From JBBRCX01 sp038204465 (GTDB lineage: Bacteria; Planctomycetota; Phycisphaerae; Tepidisphaerales; Tepidisphaeraceae), in contig JBBRCX010000025.1 in the NCBI GenBank assembly GCA_038204465.1, positions 1 through 48,151 on the forward strand: 48,151 bases of DNA, in the 5' to 3' direction. Both the position numbers and the translations under genes were made by a program. The notes under the pieces are model-generated. The model made no database searches. It was not told the origin of the DNA and saw nothing but the letters and a program-made list of their open reading frames with translations. Below, piece after piece: positions 1 to 7,343 of this stretch (position 1 is its first letter; every line of letters begins with the position of its first letter).

Positions 1-112
1 TGAGCAGCAGGGCCGCGATGTGCTCGATACGCTCAAAACGCTGCTGCGCGCGGCATGGGCTGGCGAGAACATCGGCCTGCTCACCGACGTGCTACCAGCC
101 GATACGTCGTGA
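1..112 (+). CDS. C-terminal fragment of an unidentified protein
   Basis: An open frame enters from the left edge and ends at TGA 110-112, giving about 36 residues that finish in TDVLPADTS. It has helical character (DVLDTLKTLLRAAW) and no recognisable motif. Coding is likely because the frame runs open from the edge with codon use like the neighbours. The family cannot be named from so short a tail. Confidence 0.45.
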   Translation, partial: EQQGRDVLDTLKTLLRAAWAGENIGLLTDVLPADTS

Positions 113-145
113 CCTCAGGGGCGGGACGGTAAACAGTTACCCCCC

Positions 146-215
146 CTGCAGGGAAAAGAGATGCGTCCCTTTTCTTCAACCTGCAGGGAAAAGAGATGCG
201 TCCCTTTTCTTCAAC
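146..215. repeat. 35-bp perfect tandem direct repeat, two copies
   Basis: Copies lie at 146-180 and 181-215 and are identical over 35 bases, from CTGCAGGG to CTTCAAC. Each carries an internal dyad with arms GAAAAG and CTTTTC around a 10-base centre, so each unit could form a small hairpin. There are no spacers, so it is not CRISPR-like. It sits in a non-coding stretch and probably belongs to a dispersed intergenic repeat family. Confidence 0.85.
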
Positions 216-254
216 CCAATCGCGCCGGTGCGAATGCGGCGGCGAAGGAGAAGC

Positions 255-275
255 GGGCGGGTTTGAAACCCGCCC
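255..275. repeat. Perfect GC-rich palindrome (REP-like)
   Basis: Arms GGGCGGGTTT and AAACCCGCCC flank a single central G. No T-run follows on either strand, so this is more likely a REP-like intergenic palindrome than a terminator. It resembles the GC palindromes at 2106, 38571 and 39746 in style but not in sequence. Confidence 0.7.
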
Positions 276-483
276 CTATAAAAAGGACTGCAGGCTCTGT
301 TCCCGGGAAACAAAAGGGGGCGCATCTCGAGACCCCGGCTGTTTCGCGTGGCGCTTTCCTGGCGTTTACGCCGGGGCGCCTTCGCGTTAGGGGTGTGTTC
401 ATCAGATCGGAGTCATTTATATGAACGAATGCTGATCCGTTTGCGGGTGCGAATTGGAATGATGTCGGCGGCGGGCGGTTTTG

Positions 484-681
484 CGGCGGTCGGGTGATGG
501 TGAGTGGTTGGCGCGCGGATGGCATCGGTTGGTCAGTCATCGGGGATCCGATGGCGGGTTGTCGGGGGCGCGATGGCCGGGCGGTGGGAGCTTGATGGGG
601 ATTCGATGGAGGGTGGATGGTGGCCGGATGGGGTGGGGATGGTGCGGCGATGGGGATCGGATGGGGTGCGCATGGGTTTTT
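484..681. repeat. Degenerate 11-bp tandem repeat (GATGG-phased minisatellite)
   Basis: The pentamer GATGG starts at 496, 518, 550, 572, 594, 605, 616, 627, 638, 649 and 660. From 594 on the spacing is exactly 11 bp seven times in a row; before that it is mostly 22 bp. The unit is roughly GATGGGGxxxG. Since 11 is not a multiple of 3, the array is not a simple coding repeat. All G-runs are on the plus strand. Confidence 0.85.
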
Positions 682-805
682 GGCGTGGGAACCGTGTTTT
701 GAACGTCCTGGGACACGGCGCATCCCTCGATTGCGGATCGTACTCGGGCCCGGCATGATGCCGTGGCGCATGGAGCCAAGGGTCAGCACAGTTACAACCG
801 ACGCC

Positions 806-2101
806 ATGAATACCCCGCTCCCCGGCGCTCGGCCGGCTCTGGGGCTGCTGCTTACGATCAACCTGTTCAATTACATCGATCGCTACGTTCTGGCGGCGGT
901 TGAGCCAAAGATCAGGGAGACGTTCTTCAGCGAGGGGGATCCGAGCTCGCTGGCGAAGATGGGATCGTTGGCGACGGCGTTCATCATTTCGTACATGGTG
1001 GCCGCTCCGGTCTTTGGGTGGCTGGCCGACCGGATGCCGCGATGGATCCTGGTGGGTGTCGGCGTGATTCTGTGGAGCCTCGCGAGCGGCGGGTCGGGGT
1101 TGGCCGGCACGTTTACCATCCTGCTGATCACGCGGCTGTTCGTCGGCATTGGCGAAGCGGGGTACGGGCCCGCGGCACCGACGATCATCTCCGACCTGTA
1201 TCCCGTCAAAGATCGCGGCAGTGTGCTCGCCTGGTTTTATATGGCGATTCCCGTCGGCAGCGCGTTGGGATATGTGCTGGGCGGGGCGATTGCGTCTCAT
1301 TTCAGCTGGCGAGTCGCGTTCTACGCCGTCGTCGCACCCGGACTGTTGCTTGGGGTGCTCTGCTTCCTGATGCCCGAGCCGCCGCGCGGCACTACGGATG
1401 CTGCTCAAGGGCCGCACCGGAAGGCGCGGATTGCGGACTACCTTGTGCTGCTGCGGATCAAATCATACCTGCTCGACTGCGCCGGCATGACCGCGATGAC
1501 CTTCGCGATCGGCGGCATCTCCTACTGGATGCCGCACTACATCGCGGAGTATCGCAAGGCCGGGTCGCTGGCGGCGGTGAACACGATTTTCGGCGCGATC
1601 ACGGTGGTCGCGGGACTATCCGCCACGCTGCTGGGCGGAATCGTCGGCGATAAGCTGCGCGGGCGATTCCCCGGCTCCTACTTTCTCGTCTCCGGGGTCG
1701 GGATCCTTCTCGCCTGTCCGTTCGTCCTGCTGATGCTCCGGCTTCCGTTCCCGGCCGCGTGGGCGGCGATCTTCCTCGCGGTCTTTTGCCTGTTCTTCAA
1801 CACGGGGCCGAGCAACACGATCCTCGCCAACGTCACGCATCCTTCGTTCCGAGCGACCGCGTTCGCGCTGAACATCTTCCTGATCCATGCTCTGGGGGAC
1901 GCGGCTTCCCCGCCGCTGCTGGGCGCGATCGTCGGCGGCAACAATCGCTGGGACGCGGCCTTCTACGTCGTCGCCGCAGTGATGGCGGTGGCGGGCGTGC
2001 TGTGGCTCTGGGGCGCGCGCTACCTCGAGGAGGACACGCGCCTCGCGCCGATGCGCCTCGGCGAGCGTGGGTTTGAGGTCATGATGCAGACGACTGAATA
2101 A
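806..2101 (+). CDS. MFS transporter, Spinster-like
   Basis: A 431-residue polytopic protein of the major facilitator superfamily. TM1 contains the NLFNYIDRYVLAAV motif typical of Spinster-type permeases. The loop between TM2 and TM3 has the MFS motif A-like stretch GWLADRMPRW, and the TM4 region has GIGEAGYGPAAPT. It is about twelve TM segments long, the normal size for the family. I start at ATG 806 (MNTPLPGARP), just before TM1; an in-frame extension to 617 runs through the 11-bp repeat and is not believable, while ATGs at 755-772 remain possible. Substrate unknown: Spinster homologues move lipids or organic anions. It is transcribed alone, towards the giant surface-protein gene. Confidence 0.9.
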   Translation: MNTPLPGARPALGLLLTINLFNYIDRYVLAAVEPKIRETFFSEGDPSSLAKMGSLATAFIISYMVAAPVFGWLADRMPRWILVGVGVILWSLASGGSGLAGTFTILLITRLFVGIGEAGYGPAAPTIISDLYPVKDRGSVLAWFYMAIPVGSALGYVLGGAIASHFSWRVAFYAVVAPGLLLGVLCFLMPEPPRGTTDAAQGPHRKARIADYLVLLRIKSYLLDCAGMTAMTFAIGGISYWMPHYIAEYRKAGSLAAVNTIFGAITVVAGLSATLLGGIVGDKLRGRFPGSYFLVSGVGILLACPFVLLMLRLPFPAAWAAIFLAVFCLFFNTGPSNTILANVTHPSFRATAFALNIFLIHALGDAASPPLLGAIVGGNNRWDAAFYVVAAVMAVAGVLWLWGARYLEEDTRLAPMRLGERGFEVMMQTTE

Positions 2102-2105
2102 AATG

Positions 2106-2136
2106 GGCACGGGCAAGCGGGAAGCTTGCCCGTGCC
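2106..2136. repeat. Strong GC hairpin after the MFS gene (REP/terminator-like)
   Basis: Perfect 13-bp arms, GGCACGGGCAAGC at 2106-2118 and its complement at 2124-2136, flank a GGGAA loop and begin 5 bases after the MFS stop codon. No U-tract follows, so it may stabilise the 3' end rather than terminate. The CACGGGC/GCCCGTG core is shared with the palindromes at 38571-38595 and 39746-39768. Confidence 0.7.
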
Positions 2137-2233
2137 GTTACCCACGCCTGTCGTTTTACGCCCGTCGGTGGTCGGGCGTCCTACGCCGCCTGAGCGGAGG
2201 CACGGGTTCAAAACAAAACTGGCTGAAGAAGCG

Positions 2234-4933
2234 TCAGACCGTCTGCACGGCGCCCGCCGTTACCCCCGTTGGGGGCCGGGCATTGCCGTAAAGGTCCGCG
2301 AAGACGCCAGCTACCGGTTGGGCTGCGGTCGTCGCCACGGAGCCGCGCAGCGGCATCGTCCTGCTGTCGACCGGGACGTTGCTGTATTTCTCATTGCTCA
2401 CCACCGCCTGCGCTTCCCAGCGCTCGGCGCTGTAATACCCGCGGACGTCGGACCAGTATGGCCATACGTATTGCTTCCCCCACGGCGCGAAGCCGTAGGT
2501 CGTCCGCGGCGCCGCCCAGACGTTGTTCGCGATCGAGCTGAAGTCGTTGAGGTTCGTGTCCTCGACGAACACAGCGGCGTTTCCGCCTCCGCCTCCGCCG
2601 ATTAGATTCGGCGCGAGCCAGAGGTTGTTCCGCAGCGTGATGCCGTACGCCTTGCCGACGCCGACGCGGATGAACTGGCCGTTCTTACCCATGTCGATTC
2701 CGGTGTTGTTCACGATCGAGAGGTCGGAGACGGTGCGGCCAAACTTGTCCTGAGGAACGACGGAGAAGGCCATGGAATTGTCGTGCCGCACGATGTTGTT
2801 GCGGAAGACGACGTGGTGCGCGCCGGGGTAGACGCGCACGGCGATGCCGGTGAGGCGGTTTCCATCAAAGACGTCCCACTCGTCGGAGCTTGTGGCCGGC
2901 TCCGAGCTGCCGCCGAACGGGCCGATGCGGAGCTGCCCGGTATGCAGGTCGTTATAGGCGACATACGCGTGCGAGCCGCGCTGGACCTCGATGGTCCCTT
3001 TGGCGTAGTCGGAGGGATCCACGCTGGACCGGTCCATGTTGGTGAAGGTGTTGAACTCCGCCAGCAGGTTGTCCAGCGCCGATGCGCGGATGATGTGCTC
3101 GCGCGTCGAGTTCTGCGCCTTGTTGCCGAGATAGGTGTGGTTCTTCCCCTGCGCCCAGATGAAGCACCCGCGGATTCCCGTCGCCAGCGGCGCCGAGTTG
3201 TCCATCACCAGCAGACCGTCGGGAGAGCCGTTGGAATTGATCCCGTCAGTCAGGTTCAGGAAGGTGTTGTTTCGGATGGCGATGTTGGAACCGGCCACGA
3301 AGATGCCGTGGGCGGGAATCTTGTCGGCGTGGGTGCCGACGGTGGGCCACTTGGAATCGAAGACCAGGTCCTGGATGACGATGCGGTTGGCGCCTGCGAA
3401 CGTCTGGATCATGGTGTTGCCGTATCCTTCGACGCGATTGAGGATCGGCGCGGCGCCGCTCCCGTAGGCTCCCACCAGCACGTTGGATTTGGTGATCGTC
3501 ATGTAACGGTCGACGTTGAACTTCTGCCCGCGATGGAAAAGAACCCGCGTGTCGGAGCTCAAGAGCGCGCTGGCGCGGCCAAACGACTTGACCGCGAACT
3601 GCGGCGAGAGGCCCGTATTGCTGTCCGAGCCGGTTGCCGCGTCCACGTAAATCGTTCGGCGGTTGTCGGCGGTGATGATCACCGATGTCGAGACGGAGCT
3701 CTTCTTCCCGATCTCGTTGGTGATCGTGAGCGTGATCTTGTAAGTGCCGGGCTTGTCATAGATGTGGGCGGCGTTCCACCCGACCAGTTTGTTGTAACGC
3801 CCCGTTGGATCGCCGAAATCCAGTTCATATTTCGCCGTCAGCGGCGTTCCGCGGCCGAGCAGAGATTGCAGGGCATTCACCTGGACCGGCCCCGGCGCGA
3901 CGCCGGTTACCCCGCTGACCTGCAGCACGGCTTTGGGCGCGGAAGAGTCGGACTGCGTCGCCGACACGGTGCGCGATAGCGCGGCCGGCGGCGTCGAGAT
4001 CGCGGGAATGCCCGCATTACTCGTCGTGTTGCTGCCGTCAGGAGAGCCCACGAGGCGATCGATGCTCAGGTCCATCCCCGAGGTGCGGTTGGAACCGGTG
4101 CCGCCATCGTAGACGTCGGCGCCGGCGTCGCCCTGGAGCCAGTCGTTGTCGGCGCCGCCGTACAGGTTGTCGTTGCCGTTACCGCCTGAGAGGTAGTCGT
4201 CGCCGGCCCCGGCGTCGATTGAATCGTTGCCGTCGTCACCGTTCAGCTGGTCGACGCCATCGCCGCCGAACATGGTGTCGTTTCCCGCGCCGCCGGAAAT
4301 ATGATCGTTCCCCACTCCGCCATCGATGCGATCGTTGCCGGTATCGCCGAAGAGGTAATCGTTTCCGTCGCCTCCCTTGATGATGTCATCGCCAACGGAG
4401 CCGTGGACGAAGTCATCACCCGGCCCGGCGTCGATCGTGTCGGCGCCGCCTCCACCGCTGATCTTGTCGTTGCCGGCGCCGGTCTGAATCGTGGAGGGGA
4501 AGGTGTTCGCGGGATTGATCCACACCTGGTCGGCGAGTGCGCCGCCAATGACGCGGGTGGATTTGACGTTGGCGGCCGGGATGAACTGTGTCTTCTCGTT
4601 TGCGACCGCGACGACCTGGTGGACCGCGGGGGCCCACTCGACGGAGAGCTTGTTGGCGGTGTTGGCGTTTCCCTGGACGGTCAGCACCCCGTTGGCGATG
4701 GAAACTGAGGAGAGCAGGCAGCGGTTCTCCAGCTTCTCGATCCCATTCGGACCGGTGCTCCTGATGATTCCGATGGTAGAAGTGACAACCAGTTCTATGG
4801 CCCCCGGAACGGGAGCAGTCGCACAGCAGGCTCTGTGCGCGCGCCGGGCGATCCTTCGGGAGAAGTCGAACGCGGCGGCCTGGATCGTTGCAAGAGGGGC
4901 GGCGATGCCGCGAATGAGGAACCTTCCGGACAT
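2234..4933 (-). CDS. Giant secreted surface protein: LEPR-type signature, RTX-like repeats, PKD domain, beta-helix
   Basis: 899 residues. Residues 66-75 (IEKLENRCLL) match the planctomycete LE-x-R-x-LLS signature found near the N-terminus of many exported proteins. Residues 152-278 are about thirteen tandem GGxGxD-type nonapeptides as in RTX calcium-binding repeats. Residues 332-421 form a PKD-like domain (YELDFGD, DKPGTYKITLTI). From 427 (IYVDAATGSDSNTG) to the end is a right-handed parallel beta-helix like those of polysaccharide lyases and adhesins. The start ATG at 4931-4933 is preceded by AAGAAGGA; an in-frame extension to 5200 lacks export character. Probable role: Ca2+-stabilised, cell-surface or secreted glycan-binding or glycan-degrading protein. 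No catalytic residues could be assigned. Confidence 0.88.
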   Translation of the reverse strand: MSGRFLIRGIAAPLATIQAAAFDFSRRIARRAHRACCATAPVPGAIELVVTSTIGIIRSTGPNGIEKLENRCLLSSVSIANGVLTVQGNANTANKLSVEWAPAVHQVVAVANEKTQFIPAANVKSTRVIGGALADQVWINPANTFPSTIQTGAGNDKISGGGGADTIDAGPGDDFVHGSVGDDIIKGGDGNDYLFGDTGNDRIDGGVGNDHISGGAGNDTMFGGDGVDQLNGDDGNDSIDAGAGDDYLSGGNGNDNLYGGADNDWLQGDAGADVYDGGTGSNRTSGMDLSIDRLVGSPDGSNTTSNAGIPAISTPPAALSRTVSATQSDSSAPKAVLQVSGVTGVAPGPVQVNALQSLLGRGTPLTAKYELDFGDPTGRYNKLVGWNAAHIYDKPGTYKITLTITNEIGKKSSVSTSVIITADNRRTIYVDAATGSDSNTGLSPQFAVKSFGRASALLSSDTRVLFHRGQKFNVDRYMTITKSNVLVGAYGSGAAPILNRVEGYGNTMIQTFAGANRIVIQDLVFDSKWPTVGTHADKIPAHGIFVAGSNIAIRNNTFLNLTDGINSNGSPDGLLVMDNSAPLATGIRGCFIWAQGKNHTYLGNKAQNSTREHIIRASALDNLLAEFNTFTNMDRSSVDPSDYAKGTIEVQRGSHAYVAYNDLHTGQLRIGPFGGSSEPATSSDEWDVFDGNRLTGIAVRVYPGAHHVVFRNNIVRHDNSMAFSVVPQDKFGRTVSDLSIVNNTGIDMGKNGQFIRVGVGKAYGITLRNNLWLAPNLIGGGGGGNAAVFVEDTNLNDFSSIANNVWAAPRTTYGFAPWGKQYVWPYWSDVRGYYSAERWEAQAVVSNEKYSNVPVDSRTMPLRGSVATTAAQPVAGVFADLYGNARPPTGVTAGAVQTV

Positions 4934-5242
4934 TGGGGGAGTCCTTCTTCTTACGAGAAACAGAACGACGTCGCGAAGGCGATACCCACTGCGGCGGCCT
5001 GACGGCCCGATCCCTTCCGCGTCGTGATGGACCCAAATAAGGGGATGCAAAAACCAGATCAACCCGAGCCGGAACGAAAAATAAGTTTTTTTGCCCAATA
5101 AAATTATGCTTTTTCGGCGGATTTCACGTGAAACGAGGATCGCGGGCGCAAGCGTGGAGCGGGCGCGGACAATCTTGAACAGTCGTTTCAGCCCCTGCAC
5201 AATGGGTCAGAAGCGACTCGACGGATTGTTGAAGTGTTTAAT
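4934..5242. other. Divergent intergenic region with an AT-rich island
   Basis: About 309 bp separate the minus-strand surface-protein gene from the plus-strand osmC gene. The stretch 5080-5115 is distinctly AT-rich (poly-T and poly-A runs) in a GC-rich genome, as expected for promoter DNA of the surface-protein gene. A promoter-like hexamer pair for osmC lies at 5175-5203. No gene seen. Confidence 0.5.
5175..5203 (+). promoter_or_regulatory. Putative sigma-70 promoter of the osmC gene
   Basis: TTGAAC (5175-5180) and CACAAT (5198-5203) are separated by 17 bp and end 39 bp before the ATG at 5243. Reasonable spacing and position, but the -10 is imperfect. Confidence 0.4.
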
Positions 5243-5662
5243 ATGGTCGAAATACAGATTGCGTATCAGGGCCAGCTTCGATGCACCGCCCGCCATGGCC
5301 CCTCCGGTGCCACGTTCACCACCGATGCGCCGAAGGACAACATGGGCAAGGGCGAATCATTCTCGCCCACGGACCTCGTCGCGGCCGCTCTGGGGACCTG
5401 CATGATGACGCTGATGGGGATCGCCGCGAACCGGATCGGCCTGGACATTGCGGGCTCCAGCGTGCGGGTCACCAAGGAAATGGTCACTGCGCCCGTGCGA
5501 CGAATCGGCAAGCTCGCCATCGAGATCAGCGTGCCTACGCAACTAAGCGAAGACAATCAGCAGCGGCTGAAAAACGCCGCCCTCACCTGTCCCGTCCACA
5601 AGAGCCTGCATCCCGATGTGCAGATACCGGTCGCCTTCCGCTGGGGTTCCAGCGCCAGGTAA
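5243..5662 (+). CDS. OsmC-family peroxiredoxin-like protein
   Basis: 139 residues, the usual OsmC length. The two family cysteines are present: C53 in ALGTCMMTL and C116 in LTCPVHKSL, with the SFSPTDLVAAALG stretch just before the first. OsmC proteins are cytosolic dimers that reduce organic hydroperoxides using these two thiols; other members have less certain substrates. I start at ATG 5243 (MVEIQIAYQG); a GTG three codons upstream is the alternative. It runs head-to-head with the surface-protein gene and tail-to-tail with the DUF2071 unit, so it is probably monocistronic. Confidence 0.9.
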   Translation: MVEIQIAYQGQLRCTARHGPSGATFTTDAPKDNMGKGESFSPTDLVAAALGTCMMTLMGIAANRIGLDIAGSSVRVTKEMVTAPVRRIGKLAIEISVPTQLSEDNQQRLKNAALTCPVHKSLHPDVQIPVAFRWGSSAR

Positions 5663-5664
5663 GC

Positions 5665-5724
5665 TCAATGTGCGATCGCAGCGGTCAGATAAATGACGGC
5701 CAGGTATGTGAAGACGACTGTCAT
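5665..5724 (-). CDS. Possible 19-residue membrane microprotein coupled to the DUF2071 gene
   Basis: Directly after the DUF2071 gene its stop overlaps a new start by one base (TAATG), opening a 19-codon frame, MTVVFTYLAVIYLTAAIAH, that would form one transmembrane helix. The sequence GAGAGGACC just upstream could act as a Shine-Dalgarno. The stop-start overlap, hydrophobic composition and RBS-like sequence argue for a coupled small protein, but the frame is short enough to be chance. Confidence 0.3.
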   Translation of the reverse strand: MTVVFTYLAVIYLTAAIAH

Positions 5725-6509
5725 TATGAGGTCCTCTCGATCCGCTCCGGCGGACCAATCTCCACGTCCGCAACCCCCGGCGAATAATTTGCCGCTACAG
5801 CCACGTCCACCGCGGGTACCCGGCCGCTCGCGTCGATCAGGCTCCTCTCGCTGATACGAACTCTCGCCAGCACCTGCGGCCAGGGTGCATGAGATATCTT
5901 GAATCGCCTCAAGGTGCTTCCGCGACTTGTGAACGCGACATAACGCTCCACCAGAAATTCATCCAGGCTGCCGCAGCGCGCGGGCCCTTGCAAACCGAAT
6001 GGATCAAATGCTGCTTCGAATGCGAACCTGAAAGCTCCGGCGCTAACCTCGCCAGCGGCAAATCCCCGAGCCCCGTCGCTGCTGTAGCGCAGCTTTGCGA
6101 GCCGGTAGGGCAGTCCATAGAGCAGGGGGCCGAGCAGAACCGCCAGCCGATTCGGCACCCATTCCGCGAGGAAATAGACTCCGCGATCTTCGCCAAGGCG
6201 CACGTATGTTCGAAGGTTGAGAAACTCATGTTCCGCGAGCGGACTGCTCATCAGCTGCCCAATTCGGCCGCCGACGCGCGGCCGAAGTCGACGCTGGGTG
6301 AATGCCACCAATGACACGAATGCGCGGCCCTCCCAAAGGTCCAGTTCGAATGGAACCATCGGCTGCAGAAGCGGGGCGGGAATGGCATAATGAATGAAGA
6401 GTACTTCGCGCCAGTCGGCCAGCAACATCGGCGACACTTTCTGAACGGCGCCGAGGGCGCGCTGCCTCATCGGTTGATGGCTCATGACCACTGTTGCTAC
6501 GTCTGTCAT
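5724..6509 (-). CDS. DUF2071 (YqjF-like) family protein
   Basis: 261 residues with the DUF2071 layout: an N-terminal LLADWREVLFIHYAIPAPLLQPMVP segment (residues about 27-51), then LDLWEGRAFVSLVAF, then an NLRTYVRLGEDRGVYFLAEW strand region. The molecular function of DUF2071 proteins is not established; they resemble the acetoacetate-decarboxylase-like fold. Start ATG 6507-6509 has GAGGTG eight bases upstream, which is better than the first in-frame codon at 6542. It lies downstream of, and on the same strand as, the GbsR-type regulator, 153 bp away, so regulator and DUF2071 gene may be functionally linked. Confidence 0.82.
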   Translation of the reverse strand: MTDVATVVMSHQPMRQRALGAVQKVSPMLLADWREVLFIHYAIPAPLLQPMVPFELDLWEGRAFVSLVAFTQRRLRPRVGGRIGQLMSSPLAEHEFLNLRTYVRLGEDRGVYFLAEWVPNRLAVLLGPLLYGLPYRLAKLRYSSDGARGFAAGEVSAGAFRFAFEAAFDPFGLQGPARCGSLDEFLVERYVAFTSRGSTLRRFKISHAPWPQVLARVRISERSLIDASGRVPAVDVAVAANYSPGVADVEIGPPERIERTS

Positions 6510-6627
6510 AGCGCACCTCAGGTCAATCCGCGGCGGCCGCACGTTAGAGCCGGCACTTCAACCAAAAACTAAACATTACCTTCCAAGCAATCCTCCATCG
6601 TGCGGTATGATCTGTCGTGCTCGTTGT

Positions 6628-6643
6628 TTCTGTCGACACAGAA
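6628..6643. promoter_or_regulatory. Inverted repeat TTCTGT-N4-ACAGAA, possible second regulator site
   Basis: Perfect 6-bp arms around CGAC, in the gap between the GbsR-type gene and the DUF2071 gene. The half-site ACAGAA also occurs in the inverted repeat upstream of the regulator (7216-7221), which suggests that one protein may bind both. Inference only. Confidence 0.3.
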
Positions 6644-6662
6644 TAAACCGCCGACAAAAAAC

Positions 6663-7205
6663 TCATCCAACCCCGAGCAATTTGCGCATTTTGTCGCCGA
6701 GCGTGACGAACTTCATGACGGCCCCTGTGGGCATCCTTCGTATCTGCTCGTACCAGGCCGTCGTCGTCTCGAAGAACTCGAGCAGCTCGGACAGTTTTTG
6801 CCGCGCGTGGCGGTCCGACCCGTTGCTGCGCTCGGCCTCGGCCACGCAGTCGCGCAGCAGGGCGACCGTTGGGTCGATCTCCCGCCGTTTACGCTCGTCC
6901 AGCACCTGCCTGAACAGTTCCCACACGTCTTTAATCGATTCAAAATGGTCGCGCCGATCTCCCATCACGTGCACCACCTTGATAATGCCCCATCCCTGTA
7001 ATTCCTTCAGGGTGGTGCTGACATTCGAGCGGGCGACGGAAAGCGCTTCCGCAATCTGCTCCGCATTGCACGGCTTCGCGGAAATGAACAACAACGCATG
7101 AACCTGGGCGACGGTACGGTTGATGCCCCACTTCGTCCCCATCTCCCCCCAGTGGAGGATGAATTTGGTCGCGGCCCGGCTGAGTTTGATCTTCGGTTCC
7201 TTCAT
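6663..7205 (-). CDS. GbsR/MarR-type winged-helix transcriptional regulator
   Basis: 180 residues. The core FILHWGEMGTKWGINRTVAQVHALLFISAKPCNAEQIAEALSVARSNVSTTLKEL is typical of GbsR-like MarR proteins: an N-terminal dimer helix, then a helix-turn-helix with the recognition segment ARSNVSTTLKEL at about residues 56-67. The C-terminal third is a helical bundle (FRQVLDERKRREIDPTVALLRDC). Family members repress osmoprotectant or transport genes. Start ATG at 7203-7205 (MKEPKIKLSR) has AGAGA upstream; the 7238 codon is a weak alternative. A promoter-proximal inverted repeat suggests autoregulation. Confidence 0.87.
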   Translation of the reverse strand: MKEPKIKLSRAATKFILHWGEMGTKWGINRTVAQVHALLFISAKPCNAEQIAEALSVARSNVSTTLKELQGWGIIKVVHVMGDRRDHFESIKDVWELFRQVLDERKRREIDPTVALLRDCVAEAERSNGSDRHARQKLSELLEFFETTTAWYEQIRRMPTGAVMKFVTLGDKMRKLLGVG

Positions 7206-7212
7206 TTCTCTA

Positions 7213-7232
7213 TTAACAGAACATACTGTAAA
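7213..7232. promoter_or_regulatory. Inverted repeat upstream of the GbsR-type gene, likely autoregulatory operator
   Basis: Arms TTAACAG (7213-7219) and CTGTAAA (7226-7232) match at 6 of 7 positions around a 6-bp centre. The element ends 7 bp upstream of the start codon, where a bound repressor would block transcription or initiation. Confidence 0.45.
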
Positions 7233-7343
7233 GACCATCGGAGTACAAGACCACGCCGCTGCTAAATCCGCGCGTATCTAAGGGCCCGATCTCACAAGGG
7301 TTATGGAAACGTGCCTGTTCTCCGCAAACTCAGATTCCGGCCT

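Larger units (their letters stand above)
113..805. other. 693-bp region without a convincing gene
   Basis: Frames here, including a 219-residue and a 294-residue minus-strand frame, have Pro/Arg/His-rich shadow composition and no domain. The region contains the 35-bp tandem pair, the palindrome at 255-275 and an 11-bp phased repeat at about 484-681. It should also hold the promoter of the permease gene that starts at 806, but I see no confident -35/-10 pair. Confidence 0.6.

Noticed and set aside
146..215. CRISPR-like repeats
   Set aside because: Two copies are directly abutted with no spacer, and no cas genes are nearby.
533..1417. 294-residue minus-strand frame
   Set aside because: It lies opposite the MFS gene and the 11-bp repeat, and has Arg/Gln/Pro-rich shadow composition with no domain.
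2783..3979. 398-residue plus-strand frame
   Set aside because: It is a shadow of the giant surface-protein gene, whose RTX, PKD and beta-helix motifs are clear in the minus frame.
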